Shown here: positions 43,022-52,603 of the stretch, one piece after another | Numbering within the stretch: position 1 is the first letter of the stretch | Layout of the letters: every line of letters begins with the position of its first letter | DNA from: Calditrichia bacterium | GTDB lineage: Bacteria > Calditrichota > Calditrichia > RBG-13-44-9 > J075 | Direction: 5' to 3' | DNA: 64,000 nt | Assembly (NCBI GenBank): GCA_028284445.1 | Contig: JANQRS010000060.1 | Coordinates: 1-64,000 of the forward strand | The notes under the pieces: model-generated | The model's database searches: none | What the model was told of the DNA's origin: nothing | What the model saw: the letters and a program-made list of their open reading frames with translations, nothing else | Position numbers and translations under genes: made by a program

Positions 43022-46000
43022 TCATTTACTAATCCCCAGCGAGGACGAACTGGACACCCGCGTACTGGAGCTCTTCTCAAGTTCGATGGCGCCGAATTTC
43101 AGTCGGGAAATTTCCTGCAGGTATAGACCGGCCACCATAAAGATCAGGGCGCCAAAGGTTAACAATCCGTAAGGCGTTGCATCCATTGGTTTACGGCCAA
43201 TCAATTCCAGTTTTCCGCTGCCACGAATGCTTTGCCCGACATTCACCCGACTCGCCATACTGCTGCCCAGAAGCTGCTCTACCGCTTCCATAGCTGCTTG
43301 TCGTGAAGCAAAGGCTTCTCCGGCCAGTTCACTTAATCGCGGAGACAGCGAATCAGCATCCGCTGTTGATAAAGGCGCCAGCAACTGCTGCGGATTGAAA
43401 CGGACCTCGCTTTTTTCATATTGCGGGAGTCCGTAGAAGTAGCCCCACTGCGCCCCAAGGAAAACCAGCATGGCAAAGAGTGCGATAATCCGTGGTCCCC
43501 AGGTTGTCGCCACTTCCTGCGGTGGATTCATTCGCGCTTCCAGCTTATGGGCGGCGCGGCCTGCTTTAAAAAAGTTATCGGTTCCCGGTAACACGCGCTT
43601 AAAATCGCTGAGGGCATTTTGCATCAGGCGATTCTCCTTGCGGCCCTGTGCCTCAAACAATTTCACGCGAGCAAAGCCCCGGGAATAATGAATGGCAGAC
43701 ACATCTGCGGGAGAAAGTTTACGCGAGGCGTCTGCTGCCTTGTCGGATTCCAGCGCCAGCGCCTGTCCAAAATAGTCATTTGCACGGGAAAACATTTCTT
43801 CAGCATCACCGCGGGCGTCGCGCTTGTTGGCATCCTCTCCCATAGCGGTGTACACTTCGCCAAGTCCAACCAGCGCGTCCGCATGAAAGGGAGCAAGATC
43901 CAGCATTTCCCGGTAAATTTTCTCCGCCTGTTGTTTATCACGTCCCTTTAAACAGGCCTCCGCCAGGTTTTTGCGAGTGGTAAGGTTATCAGGATCAATC
44001 GACATCGCCTGCTCAAAGTAACCGGCAGCTTCCGAGAACTGATCCTGCTGCATCTTGCTCACACCGATATCGATCAGTGCGCTGATCATAGACGGGTCTT
44101 CCTTCAATACTGCCTGGAAATCGGCTTCCGCAGCATCATACTGCTTCATCTGCAGCTCAATTTTACCTCGCTGCCAGAGCATTTGCCTGCTTTTGTGATC
44201 CGCCAAACGCGCATCAAAGTAGGCTTTCAAAATGCGATACTCGCGCAGTGCCTTCCAATGCGATTCGTTCTTCTTACTACCATTTTCTTCGCTGCGATTG
44301 TCGTAATAGGCTTCTTTTTCCTCCAGGTAGAGCTCCAGGAGGTTCATATGCAACAAGGCATTTTCCGGTTCATAGGCCAGCCCTTGCAAATAAATGCTCT
44401 CCGCTTTTTCGTATTCTTTGCGGGCCTGATGATAGATACTTCCCAAATAGAGATAATGATAGGCATCGCGCCGTTCCCGCGCCTGGGGAAGTGTCTCTTC
44501 ATAAATTTTGATCACGTTACCCCATAACTCCCGCGCCTCGCGATAGCGGCCGGTTTTTTCCGCGATGAAGGCAATATTATGCGCTGAATAGCAACGAATG
44601 CTGTAATCGCCGTCGGCATCTTGCCCAAGCCGGAACTGGCGAACGGCTTCATCATAGCGCAGCATTTCCAGCAAGGTATTACCCCAGCGAAAATGAATGC
44701 TGCTATGTTTTGGATCTATTGCCAGCGCCTCGCGGTATTTCTCAACGGCCGCATCATGGCGCTGCAAATTTCCGAGCGCAACGCCCCACCATTCGAGCGC
44801 AAATACGCTATCTGATTTTACCTCCAGCATTTTGCGGTACTGCGCTATGGCATCTTCCGAGCGTCCCATATTGTCAAGAGTAAGGCCGAATTCAAAGTAA
44901 TTCCATTCGCTATCAGGGTCGTATTGAATCGCAAGCTGATACTTCTTCAGCGCTTCATTGTATTCTTCAAGCGCGCTATGACAACTGGCCCATCTGGCAT
45001 ACGCTTCCCCATGATTCTTGTCTTCTTCAAGCGCCTTTTGACAGGCGGCAATGGCTTCACGGTACTGCTTCAGGTTATAGAGACCGGTAGCAAGATCGGT
45101 GTAGCTGGCAGCGCCGGGATTTTTCTCGACCGCCTTACGGAATTCGCCAAGCGCCTCATCGCTATTTTCCAGGCGAGGTAAGTTTGCAGCAATATTGCGA
45201 TAGGCGCGCTGATAGTTCCCATCCACCTTAATGGCCTGCAATTGTTTATCAATCGCACCGCGCGTATCTCCCTGCTTGCGAAGGGCGACACCCCAATTGT
45301 TATATGCCAGGGCTGAATCGGGATCATGTTTCAAAGCATTTTGATATTGGCGAATCGCCTCGGCATAGCGTTTGTTGCCATCCAATTCCACGCCAAAATT
45401 GATGAAGATATCGGGATTCTCTACAGAGGCTTCGATAAAGCGGGTCGTTTCTGCCAGAATTTTTTCATTGCCGGATGCAGCTGCAGCGGTTCCGAGTCCA
45501 CGCCAGGCATCATCTCCCGCTGCGATCTCAATGGATTGGCGATATGCCGCAATGGCAGCTTCGAAATCTTTTAGCTGCGCAAAACCATCCCCAACTTTCC
45601 GATGTCCGTGCGCCGTTGGATGCTGATTGACCAAATCGGCCATTTGCTTCAGGGCTGCTGTAGGGTCTTCCAGATGTTCCATGTTGTGCACAACATTGGT
45701 ATATGCGAGTTCGAAAGAGGGGTCTAATTCAATCGACTTCAGCTGCTTGGCGACAGCGGTTTCGTAGTCGCCGAGCTTTGCCAATGCCGCACCCCAGTTA
45801 TTGTAAGCCAAATGTGAATCGGATTTCCGTTCAAGGGCGTTCCGATACTGGGCGATTGCCCGCTGGTATTTGCTTTGTGCATCCAGGGCAAATCCAAAGT
45901 CGATAAAGAGATCCGGGTTGACGATCTTTGCTTCCAGGAAAGGGGTAACAGCATCTAGGGCTTCGTCATCCGCCAGCGCCGCAACACCCGCCAAGTCGCG

Positions 46001-47458
46001 CAGCACAGCCTCATTTTCCGGCGCCAATTCCAGCGCTTTCTGTAAATAATCGATAGCTTCATTCATCCGAGAGGCATTACGATAAGCTGTGGCCATTTCC
46101 TGATATGTTTCCGCGTTCGGATGTTTATCGACCAGTTTTTTGAGTGCCTCGATGACATGATCGGGATTTTCCAGGTGCTTAATGCCGTCAACAACATTCT
46201 TGTAAGCCAAAGCAAAGTCCGGATCCAGCTCGATGGCGCGAAGCTGCTTTGCGATACCTTCGCTCAACTTGCCGGATTTGTTCAAGGCCACACCCCAATT
46301 GTTCAAAGCAAGTGAGGAGTCCGGTTTTATCTCCAATGCCTTTTTGTACGTCTCGATGGCCTTGTCGTAGTCACCGAGTTTATCAAGCTCCACGCCAAAA
46401 TCCACCAGCAGGTCGGCATCACTGAGATTTTTTTCTATTTCATTCAAAATCTCTTGCATCCATTCATCATTGCGTGCTTCAACCGCGGTCACGCCCCAGC
46501 CTCGGTAGATAATTGCATTCGATGGGTCAAGCGCAACAGCCTGACGAAAGGACTCCACTGCAGCGCTGTATTGCTTCTGACTACTGAGCGCCAGTCCCAA
46601 TTGGTAGAGGGAGTTGGCATCCTGTGGATTTTGCTCGGAACTCTTTCTGAAGTGCTGTTCTGCCGCCTTGTAATTGCCGCTGGCAAGGTAAGCAAGGCCG
46701 AGGTTGTAGTGGGCATAGGGATAGTCCGCTTGAATAGCGATAATTCGCTCATAATAAGGAGCAGCAGCCTCCGGTTTGCCGGAATTGTGAATTTGAACCG
46801 CCCAGTTATGTAACACGTGAGGATTGTTGACCCTGGAAAGCACTTCATGATATTCGTCGATGAAGGATTCCGGCGCAGCTTCATCGTTAAGAACGTTGCG
46901 CCAGTTATCATAGGCGGCTTCCGCCTCCGGATCAAGGTGGACAGCGATGCGGAACTGCTCCAGTGCTGTCTCCTGTTTGCCTTCGGTTACCAGCCGCTGT
47001 CCCAGAGCATTCAGCAGCGAGTAAATATCAGCCAGTGGTAAATTATTTTCGAGGACGCTGTGAAAGACTTCGATATCCTTGGCTTTTGCACCGGCAGTGA
47101 CAATTGCTTCGATCCAATCATAATAGGTCACCATCAGGCCGGGATCATGAGATACAGCTTTTTGATAGCTCTCGATCGCCGCATCGTATTCTCCCTTGCG
47201 GGTATAGGCATGACCGAGACTATCGAATAGGCGGGCATTATCTTCCTTCAGCTTGACGGCGTTCTGCAGACATTCAATACCCTCATCATACTGGCCGATC
47301 TCGACCAATGCCTGACCAAGCCCGTGCAAAGCATCTACCTTTTTCGGGGATTTTTTCAGGATAGTGCGGTATGTCTCAATGGCTTGTTCGTATTCAGCTG
47401 TTGCCAATAGCTGGTCTGCGGTTTCCATTAAGGTGCTGATGCGAGTGGATGTTGCCAT
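43022..47458 (-). CDS. Giant TPR protein with C-terminal membrane anchor
   Basis: A 1478-residue protein made mostly of 34-residue tetratricopeptide repeats, well over thirty in number (for example YDKAIETYKKALEIKPDSSLALNNWGVAL). Many units occur in a higher-order pattern in which a 'NWGVAL-K-GD-A--KQL-AIELD--F--AY-N' pair recurs, so blocks have been duplicated internally. Two transmembrane helices lie at about 1322-1343 and 1430-1447, separated by roughly 85 residues, with a Ser-rich end. The ATG at 47458 has GGAGGGG upstream; a longer frame to 47563 adds unrelated residues. Likely a membrane-tethered scaffold; the partner is unknown. Confidence 0.9.
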   Translation of the reverse strand: MATSTRISTLMETADQLLATAEYEQAIETYRTILKKSPKKVDALHGLGQALVEIGQYDEGIECLQNAVKLKEDNARLFDSLGHAYTRKGEYDAAIESYQKAVSHDPGLMVTYYDWIEAIVTAGAKAKDIEVFHSVLENNLPLADIYSLLNALGQRLVTEGKQETALEQFRIAVHLDPEAEAAYDNWRNVLNDEAAPESFIDEYHEVLSRVNNPHVLHNWAVQIHNSGKPEAAAPYYERIIAIQADYPYAHYNLGLAYLASGNYKAAEQHFRKSSEQNPQDANSLYQLGLALSSQKQYSAAVESFRQAVALDPSNAIIYRGWGVTAVEARNDEWMQEILNEIEKNLSDADLLVDFGVELDKLGDYDKAIETYKKALEIKPDSSLALNNWGVALNKSGKLSEGIAKQLRAIELDPDFALAYKNVVDGIKHLENPDHVIEALKKLVDKHPNAETYQEMATAYRNASRMNEAIDYLQKALELAPENEAVLRDLAGVAALADDEALDAVTPFLEAKIVNPDLFIDFGFALDAQSKYQRAIAQYRNALERKSDSHLAYNNWGAALAKLGDYETAVAKQLKSIELDPSFELAYTNVVHNMEHLEDPTAALKQMADLVNQHPTAHGHRKVGDGFAQLKDFEAAIAAYRQSIEIAAGDDAWRGLGTAAAASGNEKILAETTRFIEASVENPDIFINFGVELDGNKRYAEAIRQYQNALKHDPDSALAYNNWGVALRKQGDTRGAIDKQLQAIKVDGNYQRAYRNIAANLPRLENSDEALGEFRKAVEKNPGAASYTDLATGLYNLKQYREAIAACQKALEEDKNHGEAYARWASCHSALEEYNEALKKYQLAIQYDPDSEWNYFEFGLTLDNMGRSEDAIAQYRKMLEVKSDSVFALEWWGVALGNLQRHDAAVEKYREALAIDPKHSSIHFRWGNTLLEMLRYDEAVRQFRLGQDADGDYSIRCYSAHNIAFIAEKTGRYREARELWGNVIKIYEETLPQARERRDAYHYLYLGSIYHQARKEYEKAESIYLQGLAYEPENALLHMNLLELYLEEKEAYYDNRSEENGSKKNESHWKALREYRILKAYFDARLADHKSRQMLWQRGKIELQMKQYDAAEADFQAVLKEDPSMISALIDIGVSKMQQDQFSEAAGYFEQAMSIDPDNLTTRKNLAEACLKGRDKQQAEKIYREMLDLAPFHADALVGLGEVYTAMGEDANKRDARGDAEEMFSRANDYFGQALALESDKAADASRKLSPADVSAIHYSRGFARVKLFEAQGRKENRLMQNALSDFKRVLPGTDNFFKAGRAAHKLEARMNPPQEVATTWGPRIIALFAMLVFLGAQWGYFYGLPQYEKSEVRFNPQQLLAPLSTADADSLSPRLSELAGEAFASRQAAMEAVEQLLGSSMASRVNVGQSIRGSGKLELIGRKPMDATPYGLLTFGALIFMVAGLYLQEISRLKFGAIELEKSSSTRVSSSSSLGISK

Positions 47459-47610
47459 AGGCCCCTCCGAAGGTGGTATCAGAGCATTTAACCTGTTCCG
47501 ATTCGTCCCGTATTTCACAACAGGATAAGGATATATGTCCGGCAGAATAATTTTTCCCGACAAAATAAAGACGTCGAATCAAAATCCAAATGCGCTGTGT
47601 CGAAATTGGC

Positions 47611-47642
47611 AAAAAAAATGGGCAAACAAAGCTGCCTGCCCA
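47611..47642 (-). terminator. Rho-independent terminator of the BON-LysM gene
   Basis: TGGGCA (47619-47624) pairs with TGCCCA (47637-47642), followed on the minus strand by eight T. It lies 28 bases behind the stop of the BON-LysM gene. Confidence 0.7.
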
Positions 47643-47669
47643 CAAGGTAAAAAAACTGATTATCCGCGT

Positions 47670-48050
47670 TTAGCGATTCGGAATCTTCAGTACCTGACCT
47701 ACTTTGATGAGGTCCGGGTTGCTCAGCTGGTCTGTATTCATGTTGAATACTTCCATATAGCGACCGGCGGAACCAAGAAACATCTTGGCAATTTTGCCGA
47801 GCGTATCGCCGCTGGCAACGGTGTATTCGCCATAATAATCGGTATTGGCAACTTTAATGTCTGCTTCAACATCGGACGGATTTTCACCGCCAACAGCTTT
47901 GATCGCGTCCCAAATCTGATCTTTTTCGTATTGATTTTTGGCAACACCGCCAACCTTCAAAACACCATTTTCTTCATTTACATAGCCGTCGCTGATGTTA
48001 AACTGCTGACCAAGTTCTAAAACTGAGCGATATTTGTCTTGCAATGACAT
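47670..48050 (-). CDS. BON-LysM protein (YgaU/Kbp-like)
   Basis: A 126-residue protein without a signal peptide. The first 70 residues resemble a BON module (VNEENGVLKVGGVAKNQYEKDQIWDAIKAVGGENPSDVEADIKV). The remainder is a LysM domain (GEYTVASGDTLGKIAKMFLGSAGRYMEVFNMNTDQLSNPDLIKVGQVLKIP). The same two-domain order occurs in E. coli YgaU (Kbp), a cytoplasmic potassium-binding protein; the absence of a secretion signal agrees. GGAGGAG precedes the ATG and a terminator follows the gene, so it is monocistronic and separate from the TPR gene. Confidence 0.88.
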   Translation of the reverse strand: MSLQDKYRSVLELGQQFNISDGYVNEENGVLKVGGVAKNQYEKDQIWDAIKAVGGENPSDVEADIKVANTDYYGEYTVASGDTLGKIAKMFLGSAGRYMEVFNMNTDQLSNPDLIKVGQVLKIPNR

Positions 48051-48213
48051 ATATAACTCCTCCTACATATAGCTGGAAAATATTGCGAGGGTGAGGTACG
48101 TCCCTGTCACGTTTCAAGCGGAAGCATCCATTTCCATCTCGGTTCTCACAAAGAATTACGATGCACTATAACAAAAAAGGGTATCTAATACCAATACTTT
48201 TTTGACAATACAG

Positions 48214-49308
48214 CTATTCCCACTTAAAGCGATTTATGGAAAAAAGCAGGCAGGCAACAATCCAAAGGCCGAGAATCAGCAGCTCTGTAGAAACATCCGG
48301 AAGGCTGGCACCGCGATTAAATATCTCCCGGATAGCATTGACCAGATGCGTCAGCGGCAGGATTTTCACGAAGGGCTGTAGAAATCCCGGCAGACTGTCC
48401 GCTGGGAAATAAACCCCGCTCAGCATGGTCATCGGAATGAAGAGGAGGTTGGCAATGCCGGAGGCCGATTCCGGGGTTTTGGCGATGCTTGCCACAGCAT
48501 ATCCGAGAGCAATAAACGTGATCATGCCAATTGTTAGGGCCACAAAAAAATCGAAGACCCGTCCCACGATTCGCACCTCGAATAACAGCATTGCCAATCC
48601 AATTATCAAAACCGCCTGCATCAATACAATCATATAGCGATTGAGAATCTGTCCCCAAATAAAAATCGACTTTGGCAATGGCGTTACCGCAAATCTTCGC
48701 AGATTACCCTTCTCTCGATACGACACCACAACAATGCCAATTGAGTAAAGACAGGTAAACATCAGGCTAAAGCCGATTAATCCCGGCACCAGAAAATCCA
48801 TAAATCGCAATCTCTCTTGAAACAGTGTTGCTGCCGTTTCATGGATGTTAATCGGCTTGCTGCGCTTGATCAGCGCCCAGTTTTGTTCATCGATCACCTG
48901 TCTTAGCAAGGAGCTAACCAGTTCTCGTACCGGCTCCTGTGCCGGATCATAATACAGTTCCACTATTGCGCTATCCACTGTTGCTGCTGCCCCAAAGCCG
49001 GAGGCAAATACGATCACAACGGATCCTTCTCCAGCCCGCAACTTGATCAGCGCCTCATCGCGACCGGCAGGTTCAACGTTCACTACGGGCAACGCTGCCA
49101 GAGCGCCAACAATTTGCTGGGACTGCGGCGAATGATCCTCATCGACCACCTGGATATCAAAGCGAAGCAGATCTGGTTCAGTAAGCAGTAGGCCAAACGT
49201 CAGAATCAGAAACACCGGAAAGAGGAAGGTCCAGAGAACGGTTCGTTTTTCGCGCAAAAAGAGCTTCATCTCAAGACGGATCTGCTGCATCAGCATTTGC
49301 CACTTCAT
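48214..49308 (-). CDS. ABC-2 type transporter permease
   Basis: A 364-residue permease of the DrrB/YhhJ type: one N-terminal helix (TVLWTFLFPVFLILTFGLLL), an external domain of about 130 residues, then five or more helices with SYREKGNLRRFAVTPLPKSIFIWGQIL and ASIAKTPESASGIANLLFIPMTMLSGVYFPADSLP. Its start overlaps the stop of the ATPase gene by four bases, so the two form an exporter. The cargo is unknown; drugs, lipids or polymers are usual for the family. Confidence 0.93.
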   Translation of the reverse strand: MKWQMLMQQIRLEMKLFLREKRTVLWTFLFPVFLILTFGLLLTEPDLLRFDIQVVDEDHSPQSQQIVGALAALPVVNVEPAGRDEALIKLRAGEGSVVIVFASGFGAAATVDSAIVELYYDPAQEPVRELVSSLLRQVIDEQNWALIKRSKPINIHETAATLFQERLRFMDFLVPGLIGFSLMFTCLYSIGIVVVSYREKGNLRRFAVTPLPKSIFIWGQILNRYMIVLMQAVLIIGLAMLLFEVRIVGRVFDFFVALTIGMITFIALGYAVASIAKTPESASGIANLLFIPMTMLSGVYFPADSLPGFLQPFVKILPLTHLVNAIREIFNRGASLPDVSTELLILGLWIVACLLFSINRFKWE

Positions 49309-50228
49309 TCGCGCAGGCTCCTTCCGGTGAGGTCCAGAAACAGGTCTTCCAGGTTCGGTTGAGACACATGTAAATCTTCTACCTCGACGCCACTACTTCT
49401 CGCCAGTTCGATGAGCGCCACTATCGATTGTTGCACATCGCGGGAATACAGCTCTACCCTTTCATTTTTGATTCTTATACGGGTGACGGCAGGCAGTTCT
49501 GTCAACTGCTGCTCGCCAAGTTTATCATTTTGGGCAAAGCGCAAACAGCTATCAATTTTGAGTTGACCAACCAATTCATAGGGGGCACCCTCTGCAATGA
49601 TCCGGCCATGATCCATTATCACCAGTCGATCACAAAGCTGTTCGGCCTCCTCCATATAGTGAGTCGTCAGTATGACAGTTTTGCCGTCGGCTTTCATGCT
49701 GCGGATAATTTCCCAGAGATTTCTTCGTGCCTGGGGATCAAGCCCGGTCGTCGGTTCATCAAGGAACACCAATTCCGGATCGTTAACCAGCGCCAATGCC
49801 AGCGCCAGGCGTTGCTGTTGTCCACCGGATAAATTCTTGTGAAAGGTCTTTCGTTTTTCACGCAAGGACACCAGGTCCAACAAAGACTCGGTAGAAAGAC
49901 GCTTTCGGTAGTAGCCACCATAAAGGTCTATCGCTTCGTCCACCTTGATATTGTTGAACAGCGAGGTGCTTTGCAGCTGAACACCGATAATTTGCTTTAC
50001 CTCATCGGCCTCATCCCGCACATTAAACCCATTAATGTGAACCTCTCCCTGATCTGGCTTACGTAAACCTTCAATGATTTCCAAAGAGGTGGTTTTTCCG
50101 GCGCCATTGGGACCAAGCAGGCCAAACACTTCGCCGCGTTGAACAGAGAAACTGACGTCGTCTACAGCTCGCAGTTCGGCATAGGATTTACTAATCGATG
50201 AAACCGTGAGGATGGGAGATGTGGTCAT
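49305..50228 (-). CDS. ABC transporter ATP-binding protein
   Basis: A 307-residue ATPase with Walker A GPNGAGKTT, signature LSGGQQQRLALALAL, Walker B LVFLDEPTTGLDPQ and the switch His in LTTHYMEEAEQL. A C-terminal extension after residue 215 is typical of DrrA-like exporters. It overlaps the permease gene downstream by four bases. No ribosome binding site is visible at the start. Together they form a two-gene ABC-2 export system. Confidence 0.95.
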   Translation of the reverse strand: MTTSPILTVSSISKSYAELRAVDDVSFSVQRGEVFGLLGPNGAGKTTSLEIIEGLRKPDQGEVHINGFNVRDEADEVKQIIGVQLQSTSLFNNIKVDEAIDLYGGYYRKRLSTESLLDLVSLREKRKTFHKNLSGGQQQRLALALALVNDPELVFLDEPTTGLDPQARRNLWEIIRSMKADGKTVILTTHYMEEAEQLCDRLVIMDHGRIIAEGAPYELVGQLKIDSCLRFAQNDKLGEQQLTELPAVTRIRIKNERVELYSRDVQQSIVALIELARSSGVEVEDLHVSQPNLEDLFLDLTGRSLRE

Positions 50229-50261
50229 TGTGTATTGGTTTATTGGTCTATTAGTTAATTT

Positions 50262-50295
50262 TCAATCTTCATTTGTCATTTGTCATTCGTCATTC
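50262..50295 (-). repeat. Heptamer repeat array containing the stop codon of the deoxyribosyltransferase-like gene
   Basis: On the minus strand: GACGAAT, GACAAAT, GACAAAT, GAAGATT. The TGA stop of the gene at 50290-50754 (GGGGAATGA) opens the array. Confidence 0.8.
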
Positions 50296-50754
50296 CCCAT
50301 ACGCTTTTCGTAAGTACGCCTTCAGGGCATCAAAATCCGCAAAAATCTCCGTGGTGCAGCCGATAATCCAGCCACTCATTTCGGTTTGTGGCATTTCAGT
50401 CACCATATAGACCGGAATTCGGTTATAGTAAGCCAGCGTTAGTTCCCCATGCGTGCCCCCACCGCCCAAAACGTATTCATCCCAGAGACAAATCAGGTAG
50501 TCAACTTCCCGTGCAATTTGATTGAGATCCGTATCAATCAATTTGCGCATTGTCTGGCGAAAACGCTTCAGGTCGGTTCTTTTCCAGTCGCGAAATTCTG
50601 CAAACTCATGTACCGACAATACGTGATTTTCTTCAATACAGGGATCAAATACGCGATGCCCCAACTCTTCCTTCAGAAAGGGGGTAATGGCCCGACGCCA
50701 GCCGACGCCGAGATCCGGGGCGCGCTCGATGGCCCCGGCAAGATATATTAACAT
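50290..50754 (-). CDS. Nucleoside 2-deoxyribosyltransferase-like protein
   Basis: A 154-residue Rossmann-like protein. It has the opening MLIYLAGAIERA, DTDLNQIAREVDYLICLWDEY and GGGGTHGELTLAYYNRIPVYMV, the arrangement of the nucleoside 2-deoxyribosyltransferase superfamily, in which the Glu of THGEL is the nucleophile. Members exchange bases on deoxyribonucleosides or hydrolyse (deoxy)nucleotides. GGGAG precedes the ATG. The stop codon lies at the edge of a heptamer repeat array. It is followed by the ABC exporter genes, with no evident functional link. Confidence 0.75.
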   Translation of the reverse strand: MLIYLAGAIERAPDLGVGWRRAITPFLKEELGHRVFDPCIEENHVLSVHEFAEFRDWKRTDLKRFRQTMRKLIDTDLNQIAREVDYLICLWDEYVLGGGGTHGELTLAYYNRIPVYMVTEMPQTEMSGWIIGCTTEIFADFDALKAYLRKAYGE

Positions 50755-50838
50755 AGGTGGCTCCCAAATCGCTGGAGAAAATTTTCTTTATCATGAAAAG
50801 TCGCTACATTCGGACATGACTGTTACCCGGATACGCCC

Positions 50839-52575
50839 ATGATTCGATTTCTTATAAGTCTACTGTCAATTGCAGCCTTCACCAACCTGTATGGCCAGCA
50901 AATCGCCTTCAGCGAGGTCGCTTTGTCACAAGGTATTAATCATACCTATCCGATCGGGCTTGGCGCCGGCGTTTCATTCGTCGATATTAACAATGACGGA
51001 TGGCCGGACTTAACCCTGCCCAGCGACGATGGTGAGCCGGTGCAAATCTACCTGAATCAGCAGCAGCAATTCCTGAATTCAACCTTCCAATATAACATCA
51101 CTGACCTATATGAATCAAAGACCGTTTTGTGGGTAGATTTTGACAACGATATGGACCGTGATCTCTTCATCACCAATGTCACCGGTGAAAACCGCCTTTA
51201 CCGCATGGATGATGATGGCATGCTGGTCGACATATCTGATAGTTCCGGCATCAGCACTGCAACATTGCAAACCATTGCCGCCTGTTGGGCTGACTATGAC
51301 AATGACGGACTGCTGGATCTCTACATTGCCAATTACCCGATGGAAATCAGCAATCTGCTCTATCGCAACCTTGGCAATGGGAAATTCGAGGATGTTACTG
51401 CACTTGCCGGTGTTGCCGACGACGGCAAAATGCCGCTGGCAGTATCGTTCCTGGATTATGACAACGACGGCTGGCAGGATCTCTATACGGCAAATGACCG
51501 CGGCACTATAAACTCACTGTATCGAAATCGCGGTGACGGCAGCTTCGAGGATGTGAGCGTTGCGTCAAATAGCGACTTGATGTTCAACGCCATGGGCATC
51601 GCCATTGGTGACTATGATGACAATGGTTTCTCCGATATGTATATCACCAATACCTCAAATGGGAACGGCCTTCTGCGCAATAATGGCGACGGCACCTTTA
51701 CGGAGGTGGCGGATTCTCTGGGAGTCGGCGTGCAGAAGCTTTGCTGGGGAACCAACTTCTTCGATTGTGACAATGATGGAGACCTTGATTTATTTGTCTC
51801 CGCAGAATGGGGCCCCACCAACAATGCCGACGTTTTATTTGCCAACAACGGCAACGGTCAGTTCCTGGAAGTAGTTAATGCCGGATTCAGCTCCGCTCAC
51901 AACAACAGCCACGGCAATGCCATCGCCGATTTTAACCGCGATGGGTATGAGGATATTGCGGTCTTAACGCTTGATCCGGAGAACCTGGATCTTTGGGAAA
52001 ACAGCGGTGGCTTCAATCGCTGGCTGCAGCTACGTCTCGTCTCGACTTCCGGCAACAGCGACGCCGTCGGCAGCCGAATTGACTATTATATCTCCGGCAA
52101 ACCGCGCATGCGGACCACCCACTGCGGCATCAGCTATCTCTCACAAAACAGTTATTATACGACCCTTGGTATGGGCACCGATCGCAAGATCGACTCGCTG
52201 ATTGTCTCCTGGCCAAGTGGCAATCAAACCCACTATTATGATCTGGCCGAATTGCAACGCCTCATCCTCAATGAGAACGGCACGATAAGCAATATTGGCG
52301 AGACATCTTCAGGCGTTTTGCCAAAAACGCCGGTTATTCTTCCGAGCTATCCCAACCCGTTTAACAGCAGCACGATCATTCGATTTCAATTACCAGCGGC
52401 GAAATCCGTAAAAATGGACTTATATTCCATCAGCGGGCAGTTGATTTCAAGTTACGACTTCGGATATTTATCCGCAGGTACCCATGAACGGACATTTGAG
52501 GCCGGCAATCTACCCAGTGGTGTCTATCTGTATCACATTCTTGGGCAAAGCGCCAAACTGGTATTGATTCGCTAA
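50839..52575 (+). CDS. Secreted FG-GAP/ASPIC-UnbV protein with sorting domain
   Basis: A 578-residue protein. After a signal peptide (ending TNLYGQQ) it has six or more FG-GAP/VCBS blades with DxDxDG motifs (DINNDGWPD, DFDNDMDRD, DYDNDGLLD, DYDNDGWQD, DYDDNGFSD, DCDNDGDLD, DFNRDGYED). An ASPIC/UnbV module follows (NSDAVGSRIDYYISG, SYLSQNSYYTTLGMG). The last 80 residues are a Por-like sorting domain with SYPNPFNSSTIIRF and GVYLYHIL. It should be an extracellular or surface adhesin-like propeller. Its domain order matches the sensor part of the kinase at 19965-23228. An unknown lipoprotein gene follows 28 bases later. Confidence 0.9.
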   Translation: MIRFLISLLSIAAFTNLYGQQIAFSEVALSQGINHTYPIGLGAGVSFVDINNDGWPDLTLPSDDGEPVQIYLNQQQQFLNSTFQYNITDLYESKTVLWVDFDNDMDRDLFITNVTGENRLYRMDDDGMLVDISDSSGISTATLQTIAACWADYDNDGLLDLYIANYPMEISNLLYRNLGNGKFEDVTALAGVADDGKMPLAVSFLDYDNDGWQDLYTANDRGTINSLYRNRGDGSFEDVSVASNSDLMFNAMGIAIGDYDDNGFSDMYITNTSNGNGLLRNNGDGTFTEVADSLGVGVQKLCWGTNFFDCDNDGDLDLFVSAEWGPTNNADVLFANNGNGQFLEVVNAGFSSAHNNSHGNAIADFNRDGYEDIAVLTLDPENLDLWENSGGFNRWLQLRLVSTSGNSDAVGSRIDYYISGKPRMRTTHCGISYLSQNSYYTTLGMGTDRKIDSLIVSWPSGNQTHYYDLAELQRLILNENGTISNIGETSSGVLPKTPVILPSYPNPFNSSTIIRFQLPAAKSVKMDLYSISGQLISSYDFGYLSAGTHERTFEAGNLPSGVYLYHILGQSAKLVLIR

Positions 52576-52603
52576 GAGCGCCTGTATCACAAAGGAAGCA
52601 GCT

